Of a stretch of 64,000 bases of DNA, positions 28,364 through 36,182 are shown piece after piece. This stretch comes from Tsukamurella tyrosinosolvens (GTDB lineage Bacteria; Actinomycetota; Actinomycetes; Mycobacteriales; Mycobacteriaceae). Within the stretch, counting starts at the first letter, position 1, and the number at the start of each line of letters is the position of its first letter. The DNA lies in the NCBI RefSeq assembly GCF_900104775.1, contig NZ_FNSA01000003.1, forward strand, positions 1,364,001 to 1,428,000, in the 5' to 3' direction. The notes below the pieces were generated by a model that had not been told where the DNA came from, ran no database searches, and worked only from the letters and a program-made list of their open reading frames with translations. The position numbers were made by a program, and so were the translations under genes.

Positions 28364-28459
28364 CGAACGAGCGGCTCGCCGTGGGGGAGCGACTGTCGGG
28401 TGGGGGATTCGGCGTGCGGTGAGGGACGGGGAGCGCGCGAGGACGGTGCCCGTCGGTCG

Positions 28460-29833
28460 TCAGTCGTCCTTCGGGACCGGATTGCCGCGTTCGTCGGGTG
28501 CGGCGGCGAACACCGAGACGTCCGGTCGGTTGCCCGCCGTGATCTCGTTGAACAGGAAGTTCAGGACGACCGCCACCACCGCGGCGGCGCTGATCCCGGA
28601 GTGCATCACGGTGCCGACCGCGGTCGGGAAGGCGTGCCAGAAGTCCGGTGCGGCCACGGGGATCATGCCCATGCCGAGCGAGACGGCGACGATCACCATG
28701 TTGAGATTGCCGTCGAAGTTCACGCGGGAGAGCGTCTTGATGCCGCTGGCCGCCACGGAGCCGAACAGCACCAGGCCGGCGCCGCCGAGCACGGGGTAGG
28801 GGATCGCCGCGATCACCCGGCCCACGACGGGCAGCAGGCCGAGGAACGCGAGGATGCCGCCGCCCATCGCCACCACGTACCGACTCTTGATCCCGGTGAG
28901 CGCCACCAGGCCCACGTTCTGCGCGAAGGCGCTGCACGGGAAGGCGCTGAACGCGGGGGCCACCGCGGTCGAGAGCATGTCGGCCCGCAGGCCGTTCGCG
29001 ACGCGCTTCGAGTCGACGGGGGTTCCGACGATCTCGCCGATGGCGAGGATGTCGGCCGTGGTCTCCGTCATGATCACCAGGATCACGATCGTCATCGAGA
29101 TGATGGCGCCGATCTGGAACGTCGGGCTGCCGAAGTGCATGATCGGCGGCAGCGAGAAGATCGGTCCGTCGCCGACCTTCGAGAAGTCGAGCTTGCCCAT
29201 GAAGGCCGCGATGACGGTGCCGACGACGATGCCGATGAGGATCGACAGCCGGGAGATCGCACCCTGGAACAGTCGGCTGATCACCAGGATGATCAGCACC
29301 GTCGCGCCGGCCAGCCCGATGTTGGCCATCGAGCCGTAGTCGGCGGCCTTGGCGTTGCCGCCCTGCGCCCAGTTGAAGGTCACGGGGAGGAGCGAGAGGC
29401 CGATCACCGTGATGATCGTGCCCGTCACCACCGGCGGGAAGTACCGCACCAGCTTCGCGAACACCGAACTCAGCACGAGGCCGATCAGGCCGGCCACGAT
29501 GATCGCGCCGAAGATCGGCCGCACGCCGCCGTCCTGCGCGATGGCGGTCATCGTCGAGACGCTGGCGAACGAGAGGCCCTGCACGATGGGCAGGCGCGCG
29601 CCGAGCGGGCCGATGCCGATCGTCTGCAGGATCGTGGCGAGGCCGCTGACGAACAGGCCCGCGGTGACGAGCAGGCTCATGTCCGTGGCGGAGAGGCCCG
29701 CGGCGCCGCCCACGATGAGCGGGGGCGCGATGACGCCGCCGTACATGGTGAGGATGTGCTGGAGGCCGTAGACGAAGGTCTTGCCCAGGGGGAGGCGTTC
29801 GTCCTCGGGGCGTACCTCGGTGGCTGTGGTCAT
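28460..29833 (-). CDS. NCS2 purine permease (urate/xanthine type)
   Basis: 457 residues with about twelve to fourteen membrane segments. NCS2 features: YGLQHILTMYGG in the first helix with the conserved His, the substrate-site helix MTETTADILAIGE (acidic residues of the UacT/XanQ clade) and the family signature around GIKSRYVVAMGGGILAFLGLLP. Proton symport of urate or xanthine is likely because it is the last gene of the uraD-uraH-uricase operon. Thirteen bases separate it from uricase. Confidence 0.9.
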   Translation of the reverse strand: MTTATEVRPEDERLPLGKTFVYGLQHILTMYGGVIAPPLIVGGAAGLSATDMSLLVTAGLFVSGLATILQTIGIGPLGARLPIVQGLSFASVSTMTAIAQDGGVRPIFGAIIVAGLIGLVLSSVFAKLVRYFPPVVTGTIITVIGLSLLPVTFNWAQGGNAKAADYGSMANIGLAGATVLIILVISRLFQGAISRLSILIGIVVGTVIAAFMGKLDFSKVGDGPIFSLPPIMHFGSPTFQIGAIISMTIVILVIMTETTADILAIGEIVGTPVDSKRVANGLRADMLSTAVAPAFSAFPCSAFAQNVGLVALTGIKSRYVVAMGGGILAFLGLLPVVGRVIAAIPYPVLGGAGLVLFGSVAASGIKTLSRVNFDGNLNMVIVAVSLGMGMIPVAAPDFWHAFPTAVGTVMHSGISAAAVVAVVLNFLFNEITAGNRPDVSVFAAAPDERGNPVPKDD

Positions 29834-29846
29834 GGCCGCGCCCCGC

Positions 29847-30752
29847 CTAGCAGAATCCGGGGACGCCGTGCCACGCCGAGCCGGCGTCGGACGCGTCGTC
29901 GCGCACCACGCTCGCCTCGATCAGGCCGTACGGGCGGTCCGCCGCGATGAACACCTCGCCGGGGTTCTCGGTGCCGAAGGGGGAGAGGTCCACCAGGAAG
30001 TGATGCTTGTTCGGGGCCGAGAACTTGATCTCCGCGACCTCGGGGTGCTGCTCGAGCACCGATTGGCCCATGCCGTACAGGGTCTGCTGCAGCGCCTTGC
30101 TGTGGATCTCGGCGAAGCGCTGGAGCAGGATCGCGCGGATCGAGTCGTACGACTTGTCCCAGTCCACGTCCGTGTGGTCGTAGCGCCACTTGGCCACGAG
30201 CGACGTCGCGAGGATCCGGTCGTCGGTCTCCTGCAGCGTCGTGTACTTGTCCTTGAGGAAGCCGTGGAACTCCGAGCCCGTGGACTTGAGCAGCGTCAAG
30301 TCGTGGATGCCGGAGACGACGTGGGCGCGGCGGTCGGCACCGCGGCCGTCGACGTTGACGACGGTCGACCGCACGCCGCCGCCGGAGCGGACGAAGGCGT
30401 GGTCGTGGCCGGCGCCGTCGACCTGGATGCGGTCCCAGGGGTACTCGTGCACCTCGATGCGGGCGCCGTCGGCCTTGGGGGTCGAATCGATGAAGTGTCC
30501 GCCGAGCGTGAGGGCGTAGTCCTCGATCGCGCCGATGCCCTTCTCCTTGGCGAAGGCGAACGCGGTGTTCTTCTGGGTGTCGGTGGGCAGCACCGCGGCC
30601 TGATCGCCGCTGATGTGCGCGTCGGTGAAGTCGCCGCGGAGCGCCGACGACACGTTGAGGTCGCGAATCGTGTGCCGGGCGGTGTCGCGGTAGATCCGCA
30701 CCACGCGGTTCTCCGCCTTGCCGTACTGGTTGGGGCCCAAGTGGATTGCCAT
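29847..30752 (-). CDS. uox: Urate oxidase (uricase)
   Basis: 301 residues. Cofactor-free oxidase converting urate and O2 to 5-hydroxyisourate. Two T-fold domains; catalytic Lys12 in NQYGKAENRV, Thr59 in LPTDTQKN and the His of SAPNKHHFLVDL, the three residues of the uricase proton relay. The C-terminus GVPGFC is not a peroxisomal signal, as expected for a bacterium. Its product feeds directly to the HIU hydrolase encoded five bases upstream in the operon. Confidence 0.96.
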   Translation of the reverse strand: MAIHLGPNQYGKAENRVVRIYRDTARHTIRDLNVSSALRGDFTDAHISGDQAAVLPTDTQKNTAFAFAKEKGIGAIEDYALTLGGHFIDSTPKADGARIEVHEYPWDRIQVDGAGHDHAFVRSGGGVRSTVVNVDGRGADRRAHVVSGIHDLTLLKSTGSEFHGFLKDKYTTLQETDDRILATSLVAKWRYDHTDVDWDKSYDSIRAILLQRFAEIHSKALQQTLYGMGQSVLEQHPEVAEIKFSAPNKHHFLVDLSPFGTENPGEVFIAADRPYGLIEASVVRDDASDAGSAWHGVPGFC

Positions 30753-30757
30753 GGTGG

Positions 30758-31105
30758 TCAGCTTCCTTTGTAGGTGGAGTAGTGGAACGGGCTGAGGAGG
30801 AGCGGGACGTGGTGGTGCGGAACGGCGCCGTCGACCGCGACCAGGCGGACGGTGATCGCGACCTCGGGGAAGAAGTTCTCCTGGCCGGTGGCCGTCGAAT
30901 AGCTCGCAGTGTCGAAGGTCAGGCGGTAGACACCGGCGGCCAGGTCGTCGGGGCCGAGGTCGCGGATCCGGCCGTCGTCGTCGGTGACGCCGCTGCCCAC
31001 CGGTTCGACGGTGCCGTCCGGCCCGATCCGGTCCATCCGGATCGGCACCCCGGCGGCGGGGACCCCGCGCGCGGTGTCGAGGACGTGTGTGGTGACGGTG
31101 CTCAT
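30758..31105 (-). CDS. uraH: 5-hydroxyisourate hydrolase (transthyretin-like)
   Basis: 115 residues. Transthyretin-fold tetramer hydrolysing 5-hydroxyisourate to OHCU. N-terminal HVLDTARGVPA with catalytic His7, PHHHVPLLLSPFHYSTYKGS at the end with the second His and the YKGS tail (usual YRGS). Start overlaps the uraD stop by four bases. Confidence 0.95.
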   Translation of the reverse strand: MSTVTTHVLDTARGVPAAGVPIRMDRIGPDGTVEPVGSGVTDDDGRIRDLGPDDLAAGVYRLTFDTASYSTATGQENFFPEVAITVRLVAVDGAVPHHHVPLLLSPFHYSTYKGS

Positions 31106-31623
31106 GACTGCCTCTCTGCGAGTTCGTCTTCCAGTTCCAGTACCCGGGCGAGGCGGCGCAGCGCGATGCCGCGGAGCTCGCGGGCCACCTCGGCGGCCTC
31201 GGCGTCCGGCGCGTTCTCGAGCCGCCGGTGCAGCTCGGCGAGGACCGTGGCCGCGTCCAGGCCGGCGGCGTTGATGAGGAAGACGCGGTCGAAGCGCTCC
31301 TCGTAGGCGGCGTTGCCGGCGAGGAGGGCCGCCTGCGTCTCGGCGTCCGTCGCCACGCCGGACTGCTCCTTGCGGGACCAGGCCGCCTCGGCGGAGGCGC
31401 CCGCGGCGCGCTCGCCGATCCGCGGATGCGCCGCGAGGGCGCGGTTCACGTCGGCCGGGGTGAACGCCAGCGCCGCGGTGCCGGCCGCGCGGAGGGCGTC
31501 CGAGGCGTCGGCGTACGGCCGTCCGGCGAGCACCGCATCGCTCCACGAGCGCACATCGCAGCACGCGAGTAGAGTCGCCCGGATATCGGCCTCAGGTGCC
31601 GAGTTGAAGTCTTCGAGGTCCAT
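31102..31623 (-). CDS. uraD: OHCU decarboxylase
   Basis: 173 residues. Decarboxylates 2-oxo-4-hydroxy-4-carboxy-5-ureidoimidazoline to S-allantoin. Catalytic His66 in AAHPRIGE and Glu86 in WSRKEQSG are placed as in the characterised enzymes, with NAAYEERFDRVFLINAAG and the C-terminal Arg-rich helix. First gene of the uricase operon; the shared purine promoter element lies about 50-75 bases upstream. Confidence 0.94.
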   Translation of the reverse strand: MDLEDFNSAPEADIRATLLACCDVRSWSDAVLAGRPYADASDALRAAGTAALAFTPADVNRALAAHPRIGERAAGASAEAAWSRKEQSGVATDAETQAALLAGNAAYEERFDRVFLINAAGLDAATVLAELHRRLENAPDAEAAEVARELRGIALRRLARVLELEDELAERQS

Positions 31624-31670
31624 CTGACCTGCCTTCTTTCGGTCTGCGGAAGAAGTTTTCCACTAATCGA

Positions 31671-31700
31671 AGAATGACATGTGATCTGAGTCACGTCAAC
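31671..31700 (-). promoter_or_regulatory. uraD operon promoter with shared purine operator
   Basis: Read leftward: -35 TTGACG (31699-31694), 17-base spacer, weak -10 CATTCT (31676-31671). The spacer again holds CGTGA-N6-TCACA (plus strand 31680-31695). The plus-strand string CATGTGAT-N4-GTCACGTCAAC is identical to the copy at the hyi promoter outside the N4, and flanking AAT, GAA and TG positions also match. The adjacent rightward helix-turn-helix gene pair is a candidate source of the regulator. Confidence 0.6.
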
Positions 31701-31736
31701 AGTTTGTTGAAAATTCGTCCGGGCTACGATGCGGAC

Positions 31737-31979
31737 ATGCGTCTCACCGCGGAATTCACCAGCGAGCCCTTCGAGGGCGAGGGGGCGGTGCCCTCGCACG
31801 CCGAGCGCGCCGTCGAGGTGCTCCGCGCCCGTGGGCTCGACCACGACTTCGGGCCGCTGGGCACCTCCGTGGACGGCGAGGCGGAGGCGGTGCTCGACGC
31901 CCTCCGCGCGGCGCTGGCCGGGGCCTTCGCCGGCGGCGCCACCCGGGTCACGGTGCAGATCGATCGCGCCGATGGCTGA
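31737..31979 (+). CDS. Thiamine-binding (YkoF/MTH1187-family) small protein
   Basis: 80 residues matching the thiamine-binding ferredoxin-like fold: MRLTAEFTSEPFEGEG, then HAERAVEVLRARGLDHDFGPLGTSVDGEAEAVLDAL and TRVTVQIDRADG. Such proteins bind thiamine or act as small ligand-sensing subunits. Divergent from the uricase operon and overlapping the downstream HTH gene by eight bases, so the pair is co-translated. Gcl in the neighbouring operon is ThDP-dependent, which may be coincidence. Confidence 0.68.
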   Translation: MRLTAEFTSEPFEGEGAVPSHAERAVEVLRARGLDHDFGPLGTSVDGEAEAVLDALRAALAGAFAGGATRVTVQIDRADG

Positions 31980-32361
31980 GTCGGCGCCGGGTTCGGGCCT
32001 CGACCATCCGCTGGTCGAGGCGGTTCGCGCGCTCGTCGCCCGCCTGGACGCGGAGATCGTGACGCCGGACGCGCTGCGCCGCGGCGACGTGCCGCTGGAG
32101 TGGGACGGGGAGACCGTTGCGGGCGTGCGCCTGCCCGTCGCCGATGCGCCCGCGGGCGATCTGGATTCGCTGCTCGCGAGTGTCGCCGACGAGCTGGGCG
32201 CGCCGTTGAGCGAGCTCGGCCGCGCCGAGAAGCAGCGTGCGGTGCGCCTGCTGGAGGAACGCGGGGCGTTCACCTACCGCAAGTCGGCCGAGGCGGTCGC
32301 GGAGGCGCTCGGGGTCACCCGGTTCACGGTCTACAACTACCTCAACCGGGTCCGGGGCTGA
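31972..32361 (+). CDS. Small helix-turn-helix protein (YheO/DauR-type C-terminal domain)
   Basis: 129 residues. The C-terminal ~50 residues, ELGRAEKQRAVRLLEERGAFTYRKSAEAVAEALGVTRFTVYNYLNRVRG, match the HTH of the YheO/DauR family; the N-terminal half (HPLVEAVRALVARLDAEIVTP) is not a recognised PAS domain. It is divergent from the uricase operon and is the most likely regulator of the shared purine operator, but that is inference from position. Ends 20 bases inside the convergent TetR gene. Confidence 0.7.
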   Translation: MAESAPGSGLDHPLVEAVRALVARLDAEIVTPDALRRGDVPLEWDGETVAGVRLPVADAPAGDLDSLLASVADELGAPLSELGRAEKQRAVRLLEERGAFTYRKSAEAVAEALGVTRFTVYNYLNRVRG

Positions 32362-32887
32362 CGCCGGCGAGCTCGCGCACCTCGGCCTCGGCCTCGTCGG
32401 CGGTGAGGACGCCGACCAGCGCGCGGTAGGCGAGCCCGTCCGCGGCGGCGAGGAGGGTGCGGGCGCGGGCGCGATCCCCGTCGAGCAGCTCCGTCGCGAG
32501 ATCCTCGGAGCCGCGCAGCGTCTCGTCGACGATCGCACGGAGGCCGGGGTCGGTGACGGCCTCGGCGAGGTACGCGTACCAGACCTTCGCGCCGAGACGC
32601 TGGGCCCCGTCGCGCGGGATCGCGTGCGTGAGGAGCATCAGCAGGGCCTCGTGGGGGTCCTCCGGGACGGGATGGGCCTGCTCCGCCAGCGCCAGGTAGG
32701 ACGTCAGCGCGTGCCGGACGATCGCGTCGCGGGTGGGGAAGTAGTGCTGGACGCGGCCCATCGAGATGCCGCCGCGCGCCGCGATCGCGCGCAGCGTCAC
32801 GGCGGCGACGCCCTGCTCGGCGATGATCGCCCACACGACGCGGTCGATCTCCGCGCGACGTTCCTCGTGATCCACCTGTTTCGGCAC
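32342..32887 (-). CDS. TetR-family transcriptional regulator
   Basis: 181 residues from GTG 32887 (VPKQVDHEERRAEIDR); an ATG at 32941 would put operator DNA in the coding region. DNA-binding domain: VWAIIAEQGVAAVTLRAIAARGGISMGRVQHYFPTRDAIV, then a helical ligand domain. It is divergent from an alpha/beta hydrolase, with two identical-arm palindromes between them, so autoregulation and control of the hydrolase are likely. Confidence 0.86.
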   Translation of the reverse strand: MPKQVDHEERRAEIDRVVWAIIAEQGVAAVTLRAIAARGGISMGRVQHYFPTRDAIVRHALTSYLALAEQAHPVPEDPHEALLMLLTHAIPRDGAQRLGAKVWYAYLAEAVTDPGLRAIVDETLRGSEDLATELLDGDRARARTLLAAADGLAYRALVGVLTADEAEAEVRELAGVSPGPG

Positions 32888-32900
32888 CCGTCGATAATAG

Positions 32901-32943
32901 CAATGCGGGTGCATTGAAACATTGATACAATGCGAATGCATTG
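32901..32943. promoter_or_regulatory. Two CAATGC-N4-GCATTG palindromes (TetR operators)
   Basis: Copies at 32901-32916 and 32928-32943 have perfect 6-base arms and 4-base spacers, centred 27 bases apart, in the gap between the divergent TetR and hydrolase genes. Confidence 0.7.
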
Positions 32944-32958
32944 CGAAGGAGGTGTGCC

Positions 32959-33930
32959 ATGGGACGACGGATGCGCCGCGTCGCCGCGATCGGACTCGCC
33001 GCGGCGGCGGTGCTCGCCGGTGTCGGCGCGTACCTGGTGCGCGACCCGAGCCCCGTCGGGTACTGGCGGTCGGCCGCCGCGCGCGCCGCGTACCTGGAGC
33101 GGTACGACCGCGCCTTCCGCGACCTTCCGGCCCCGGCCGAGACCCGCGACGTGCGGACCGGATTCGGCGTCGTCCGGGCCTACCGGTTTGGCGCTCCCCG
33201 GCCGGGCGAGGCGCCGGTCCTCCTGGTGCCGGGCCGGTCGTCCGGCGTGCCGATGTGGGCGGACGTGCTGGCGCGCCTGGGGGATCGGGAGGTCTACGCC
33301 GTCGATGCGCTCGGCGACGCGGGGATGAGTGTGCAGGACCGGCCGCTGGCCGGCGCCGAGGATCAGGCGGCCTGGCTGGTGGAGGCGATGACGGCGCTCG
33401 GGCTGGGGCGGGTGCATCTCGTCGGGCACTCCTTCGGCGCGTGGAGCGCGGCGAATCTCGCGACGCGGCACCCCGACCGGGTCGCGACGCTGACGCTGTG
33501 GGAGCCGATCCTCGTCCTCGCCGGGCTGCGGTGGCAGATGTACGTCGCGACGCTGCCGTCGGCGCTGCCCTTCCTGCCCGAGTCGTGGCGGCGCAAGGGG
33601 CTCGCGTCCATCGGCGGCGCCGCCGAGGCCGATACCGCGAACAGCCCGATCGGCGCCATGATCGACGCGGGGGCGGCGGGGTACCGCGCCGCGCTCCCGA
33701 CGCCCGCGCAGCCCGACGACGCCGCGCTCGCCCGGCTGACCATGCCCGTCTTCGTCGGCCTCGGCGGCCGGAGCGCCGTCACGGACACCACCGCCGCCGC
33801 GGAGCGGGCCCGCGCCCTCCCGAACGCGACGGTCCGCGTCTGGCCCGACGGGACGCACTCGCTGCCGATGGAACACCCCGACGAGCTGCTCGCCGAGCTC
33901 TCGGCGCTGATCGCGCGACGACCCGGTTGA
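32959..33930 (+). CDS. Alpha/beta hydrolase, N-terminally membrane-anchored
   Basis: 323 residues. A short basic start (MGRRMRR) and one hydrophobic segment (VAAIGLAAAAVLAGVGAYLV) suggest membrane anchoring or export. Nucleophile elbow VGHSFGAWS, acid region in PVFVGLGGRSAVTD and catalytic His in WPDGTHSLPMEHP. AAGGAGG seven bases ahead of ATG 32959. Probably induced when the divergent TetR protein binds its ligand; ester or amide substrate unknown. Confidence 0.82.
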   Translation: MGRRMRRVAAIGLAAAAVLAGVGAYLVRDPSPVGYWRSAAARAAYLERYDRAFRDLPAPAETRDVRTGFGVVRAYRFGAPRPGEAPVLLVPGRSSGVPMWADVLARLGDREVYAVDALGDAGMSVQDRPLAGAEDQAAWLVEAMTALGLGRVHLVGHSFGAWSAANLATRHPDRVATLTLWEPILVLAGLRWQMYVATLPSALPFLPESWRRKGLASIGGAAEADTANSPIGAMIDAGAAGYRAALPTPAQPDDAALARLTMPVFVGLGGRSAVTDTTAAAERARALPNATVRVWPDGTHSLPMEHPDELLAELSALIARRPG

Positions 33931-33939
33931 GCGTGCGGC

Positions 33940-34485
33940 TCAGGCCACCGTGACCCCGGCGGCGGCGAACTCCGCCAGCGCGGCGCGCGTCGACTCCTCG
34001 GCGACGCCGGCGGTGTAGTCCGCGAGCACGCGGACCGTCAGGCCCGCGGCGAGGGCGTCGAGCGCCGTGGCGCGCACGCAGTAGTCGGTGGCGATGCCCA
34101 CCACGTCGACCGACGAGACGTGGTGCGCCGCGAGCCATTCCGCGAGCGCGGCGCCGTCGGCGTCGTGCGCCTCGAAGCCCGAGTACGCCGCCGAGTAGGC
34201 GCCCTTGCTGAACACCGGCACCCGCAGCGGCAGCCGCAGGTTCGGGTGGAACTCGGCGCCGCCGGTGCGCGCCCGGCAGTGCACAGGCCAGGAGTCGACG
34301 AAGTCGGGCGTGGCCGAGAAATGCGCGCCGGGGTCGATGTGCCAGTCGCGGGTCGCGACGATCACGGGGTAGGACTCCAGCAGGTCGTCGTGGATGCGGC
34401 GCGCCACCTGGGCGCCGCCGGTGACCGCCAGCGATCCGCCCTCGCAGAAGTCGTTCTGCACGTCGACGACGATCAGTGCGGTCAT
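33940..34485 (-). CDS. pncA: Nicotinamidase
   Basis: 181 residues. Hydrolyses nicotinamide to nicotinate for NAD salvage. Catalytic triad Asp8 (VDVQNDF), Lys in FSKGAY and Cys in ATDYCVRATA; metal-binding DWHIDPGAHF. It follows pncB with a four-base overlap (ATGA). In M. tuberculosis pncA is at a different locus, so this coupling of the two nicotinate-salvage steps differs from that layout. Confidence 0.93.
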   Translation of the reverse strand: MTALIVVDVQNDFCEGGSLAVTGGAQVARRIHDDLLESYPVIVATRDWHIDPGAHFSATPDFVDSWPVHCRARTGGAEFHPNLRLPLRVPVFSKGAYSAAYSGFEAHDADGAALAEWLAAHHVSSVDVVGIATDYCVRATALDALAAGLTVRVLADYTAGVAEESTRAALAEFAAAGVTVA

Positions 34486-35816
34486 CGCTTCTCCTCCAAC
34501 CGGGTCGGGATCGCCGGCTCGCCGTTCGACAGGCCCAGACCCTCCCACGGCAGCGTCACCAGCGCGTCGCGCAGGTGCGCCCGCGCGTCCTCGAGCCCCG
34601 GCAGGCCCTCGACCTGCTCGCCGCCCCGCACCAGCGGGATCTGCAACGGCGTCGCGGTGAGGTGCGCGGGCACCGTCGGGGTCGCCCCGGGCCGGTGCAG
34701 AAGCTCCTCGACGATGGTGCCGGTGCTCCGTGCGAGCCGCACGGCGCGCTTCTCGCCGCCCTGGGTCTCCTTGTGCGAGCTGCGCTTCGCGACCGGCAGC
34801 CCGTCGACCTCGACGAGCTTGTAGACCATCCCGGCGGTGGGCGCCCCCGAACCGGTGACGAGTGAGGTGCCCACGCCGTAGACGTCGATCGGCTCCGCGC
34901 GCAGCGCGCCGATGGCGTACTCGTCGAGGTCGCCCGAGACCACGATCTTCGTCCTCGTCGCGCCCAGGTCGTCGAGCTGCGTGCGGACCTGGCGGGTGAT
35001 GATGCCGAGGTCGCCCGAGTCGATCCGCACGCCGCCGAGCTCCGGGCCGGCGGCGCGGACGGCGCGGTTCACGCCCTCGGTGATGTCGTAGGTGTCCACC
35101 AGCAACGTCGTGCCGGGGCCCTGCGCCGCGACCTGCGCCGCGAAGGCCGCCTCCTCGTCGGGACCGTCCGGGCCGGTGTGCAGGAGGGTGAAGGCGTGCG
35201 CCGCGGTGCCGCCCGACGGGACGCCGTACGTCCGGGCGGCCTCCATGTTCGACGTGGTCGCGAAGCCGGCGAGGTAGGCGGCGCGGGCCGACGCGACGGC
35301 GGCGCGCTCGTGCGTGCGCCGCGACCCCATCTCGATGAGCGGGCGCCCCGCGGCGGCGGAGACCATGCGCGCGGCGGCGGAGGCGATCGCGCTGTCGTGG
35401 TTGAGGATCGAGAGGATCAGGGTCTCCAGGATCACGCCCTCGGCGAAGGTCGCGCGCACCGTCAGCAGCGGGGAACCCGGGAAGTACAGCTCGCCCTCGC
35501 GGTAGCCGTCGATCTCGCCCGTGAACCGGTAGTCCCTGAGCCAGGCCACGGTCTCGGGGTCCAGGAAGCGCTCGACGACGGCGAGTTCGGCGGGCCCGAA
35601 GCGGAAGCGGCGGAGCTCGTCGAGCACCCGCGAGGTGCCCGCCACCACGCCGTACCGGCGGCCGGCGGGCAGGCGTCGCGCGAAGACCTCGAAGACGCAC
35701 GGACGGTGCGCCGTGCCGTCCTTCAGCGCCGCGGCCAGCATGGTCAGCTCGTACTGATCCGTGAGCAGGGCGGAGCTGCGCCAGGAGGCGTCGGCCCCGT
35801 TTTCATCTACCGTCAC
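34482..35816 (-). CDS. pncB: Nicotinate phosphoribosyltransferase
   Basis: 444 residues from GTG 35816. Converts nicotinate and PRPP to nicotinate mononucleotide with ATP. Family landmarks: [15 protein letters not shown], the phospho-His region [28 protein letters not shown] and [27 protein letters not shown]. Ortholog of mycobacterial pncB1 by position next to clpS. Leaderless: TAGGGT ends seven bases before the GTG. The -10 overlaps that of clpS on the other strand. Confidence 0.94.
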   Translation of the reverse strand: MTVDENGADASWRSSALLTDQYELTMLAAALKDGTAHRPCVFEVFARRLPAGRRYGVVAGTSRVLDELRRFRFGPAELAVVERFLDPETVAWLRDYRFTGEIDGYREGELYFPGSPLLTVRATFAEGVILETLILSILNHDSAIASAAARMVSAAAGRPLIEMGSRRTHERAAVASARAAYLAGFATTSNMEAARTYGVPSGGTAAHAFTLLHTGPDGPDEEAAFAAQVAAQGPGTTLLVDTYDITEGVNRAVRAAGPELGGVRIDSGDLGIITRQVRTQLDDLGATRTKIVVSGDLDEYAIGALRAEPIDVYGVGTSLVTGSGAPTAGMVYKLVEVDGLPVAKRSSHKETQGGEKRAVRLARSTGTIVEELLHRPGATPTVPAHLTATPLQIPLVRGGEQVEGLPGLEDARAHLRDALVTLPWEGLGLSNGEPAIPTRLEEKR

Positions 35817-35822
35817 ACTGGG

Positions 35823-35829
35823 TACCCTA
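35823..35829. promoter_or_regulatory. Interlocked divergent -10 boxes of pncB and clpS
   Basis: TACCCT on the plus strand (35823-35828) is six bases before the clpS ATG. TAGGGT on the minus strand (complement of 35824-35829) is seven bases before the pncB GTG. The hexamers share five bases, so both genes appear leaderless and the two polymerases cannot open the same DNA at once. Confidence 0.65.
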
Positions 35830-35834
35830 GAACC

Positions 35835-36182
35835 ATGACCGACAGCAGCGCAGCGGCCCCGGGAAGTGCCGGGGGTCCGGGCGGAGGTTCCACTGCTGCC
35901 CAGCCCGGTACGTCCGCGGTCCTCGAGCGCAAGACCGACGATGCGATCGACAAGCCCTGGGTCACCGTCGTCTGGGACGATCCGGTGAACCTCATGTCGT
36001 ACGTGACCTTCGTGCTGCGGAAGCTGTTCGGCTTCAGCACGGCCAAAGCCAAGGAACTGATGATGCAGGTGCACACCGAGGGGAAGGCCGTGGTCTCCAC
36101 GGGCGACCGCGACAAGGTGGAGGCCGATGTCCGCAAGCTGCATGCGGCCGGCCTGTGGGCGACGATGCAGCGAGACGACTGA
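35835..36182 (+). CDS. clpS: ClpS adaptor for ClpAP/ClpCP
   Basis: 115 residues. Delivers N-end-rule substrates to the Clp protease. A disordered Ala/Gly/Ser N-terminus leads into the ClpS core [59 protein letters not shown]. The DDPVN turn and the MMQVH helix form the N-degron pocket. Leaderless start. Followed without a gap by the DUF2017 gene, a standard actinobacterial pairing. Confidence 0.95.
   Translation: MTDSSAAAPGSAGGPGGGSTAAQPGTSAVLERKTDDAIDKPWVTVVWDDPVNLMSYVTFVLRKLFGFSTAKAKELMMQVHTEGKAVVSTGDRDKVEADVRKLHAAGLWATMQRDD

Larger units (their letters stand above)
28112..28459. other. Intergenic region between the two purine operons
   Basis: 348 bases without a convincing gene. The left part (28209-28246) is the hyi promoter with its dyads. 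The right part (28261-28420) is repetitive and G-rich. A 15-base direct repeat CCGGCCGGCTTCTGC occurs at 28267 and 28308. TGGGGGATTCGGCG occurs at 28323 and 28401. A perfect 14-base inverted repeat (28300-28313 with 28350-28363) encloses the middle. The right part also lies just beyond the permease stop, so it may end the uricase operon transcript. Confidence 0.6.

Noticed and set aside
28213-28422. Short frame encoding a Gly/Pro/Arg-rich peptide in the purine intergenic region
   Set aside because: The peptide is a translation of the DNA repeats; no ribosome site or family match.
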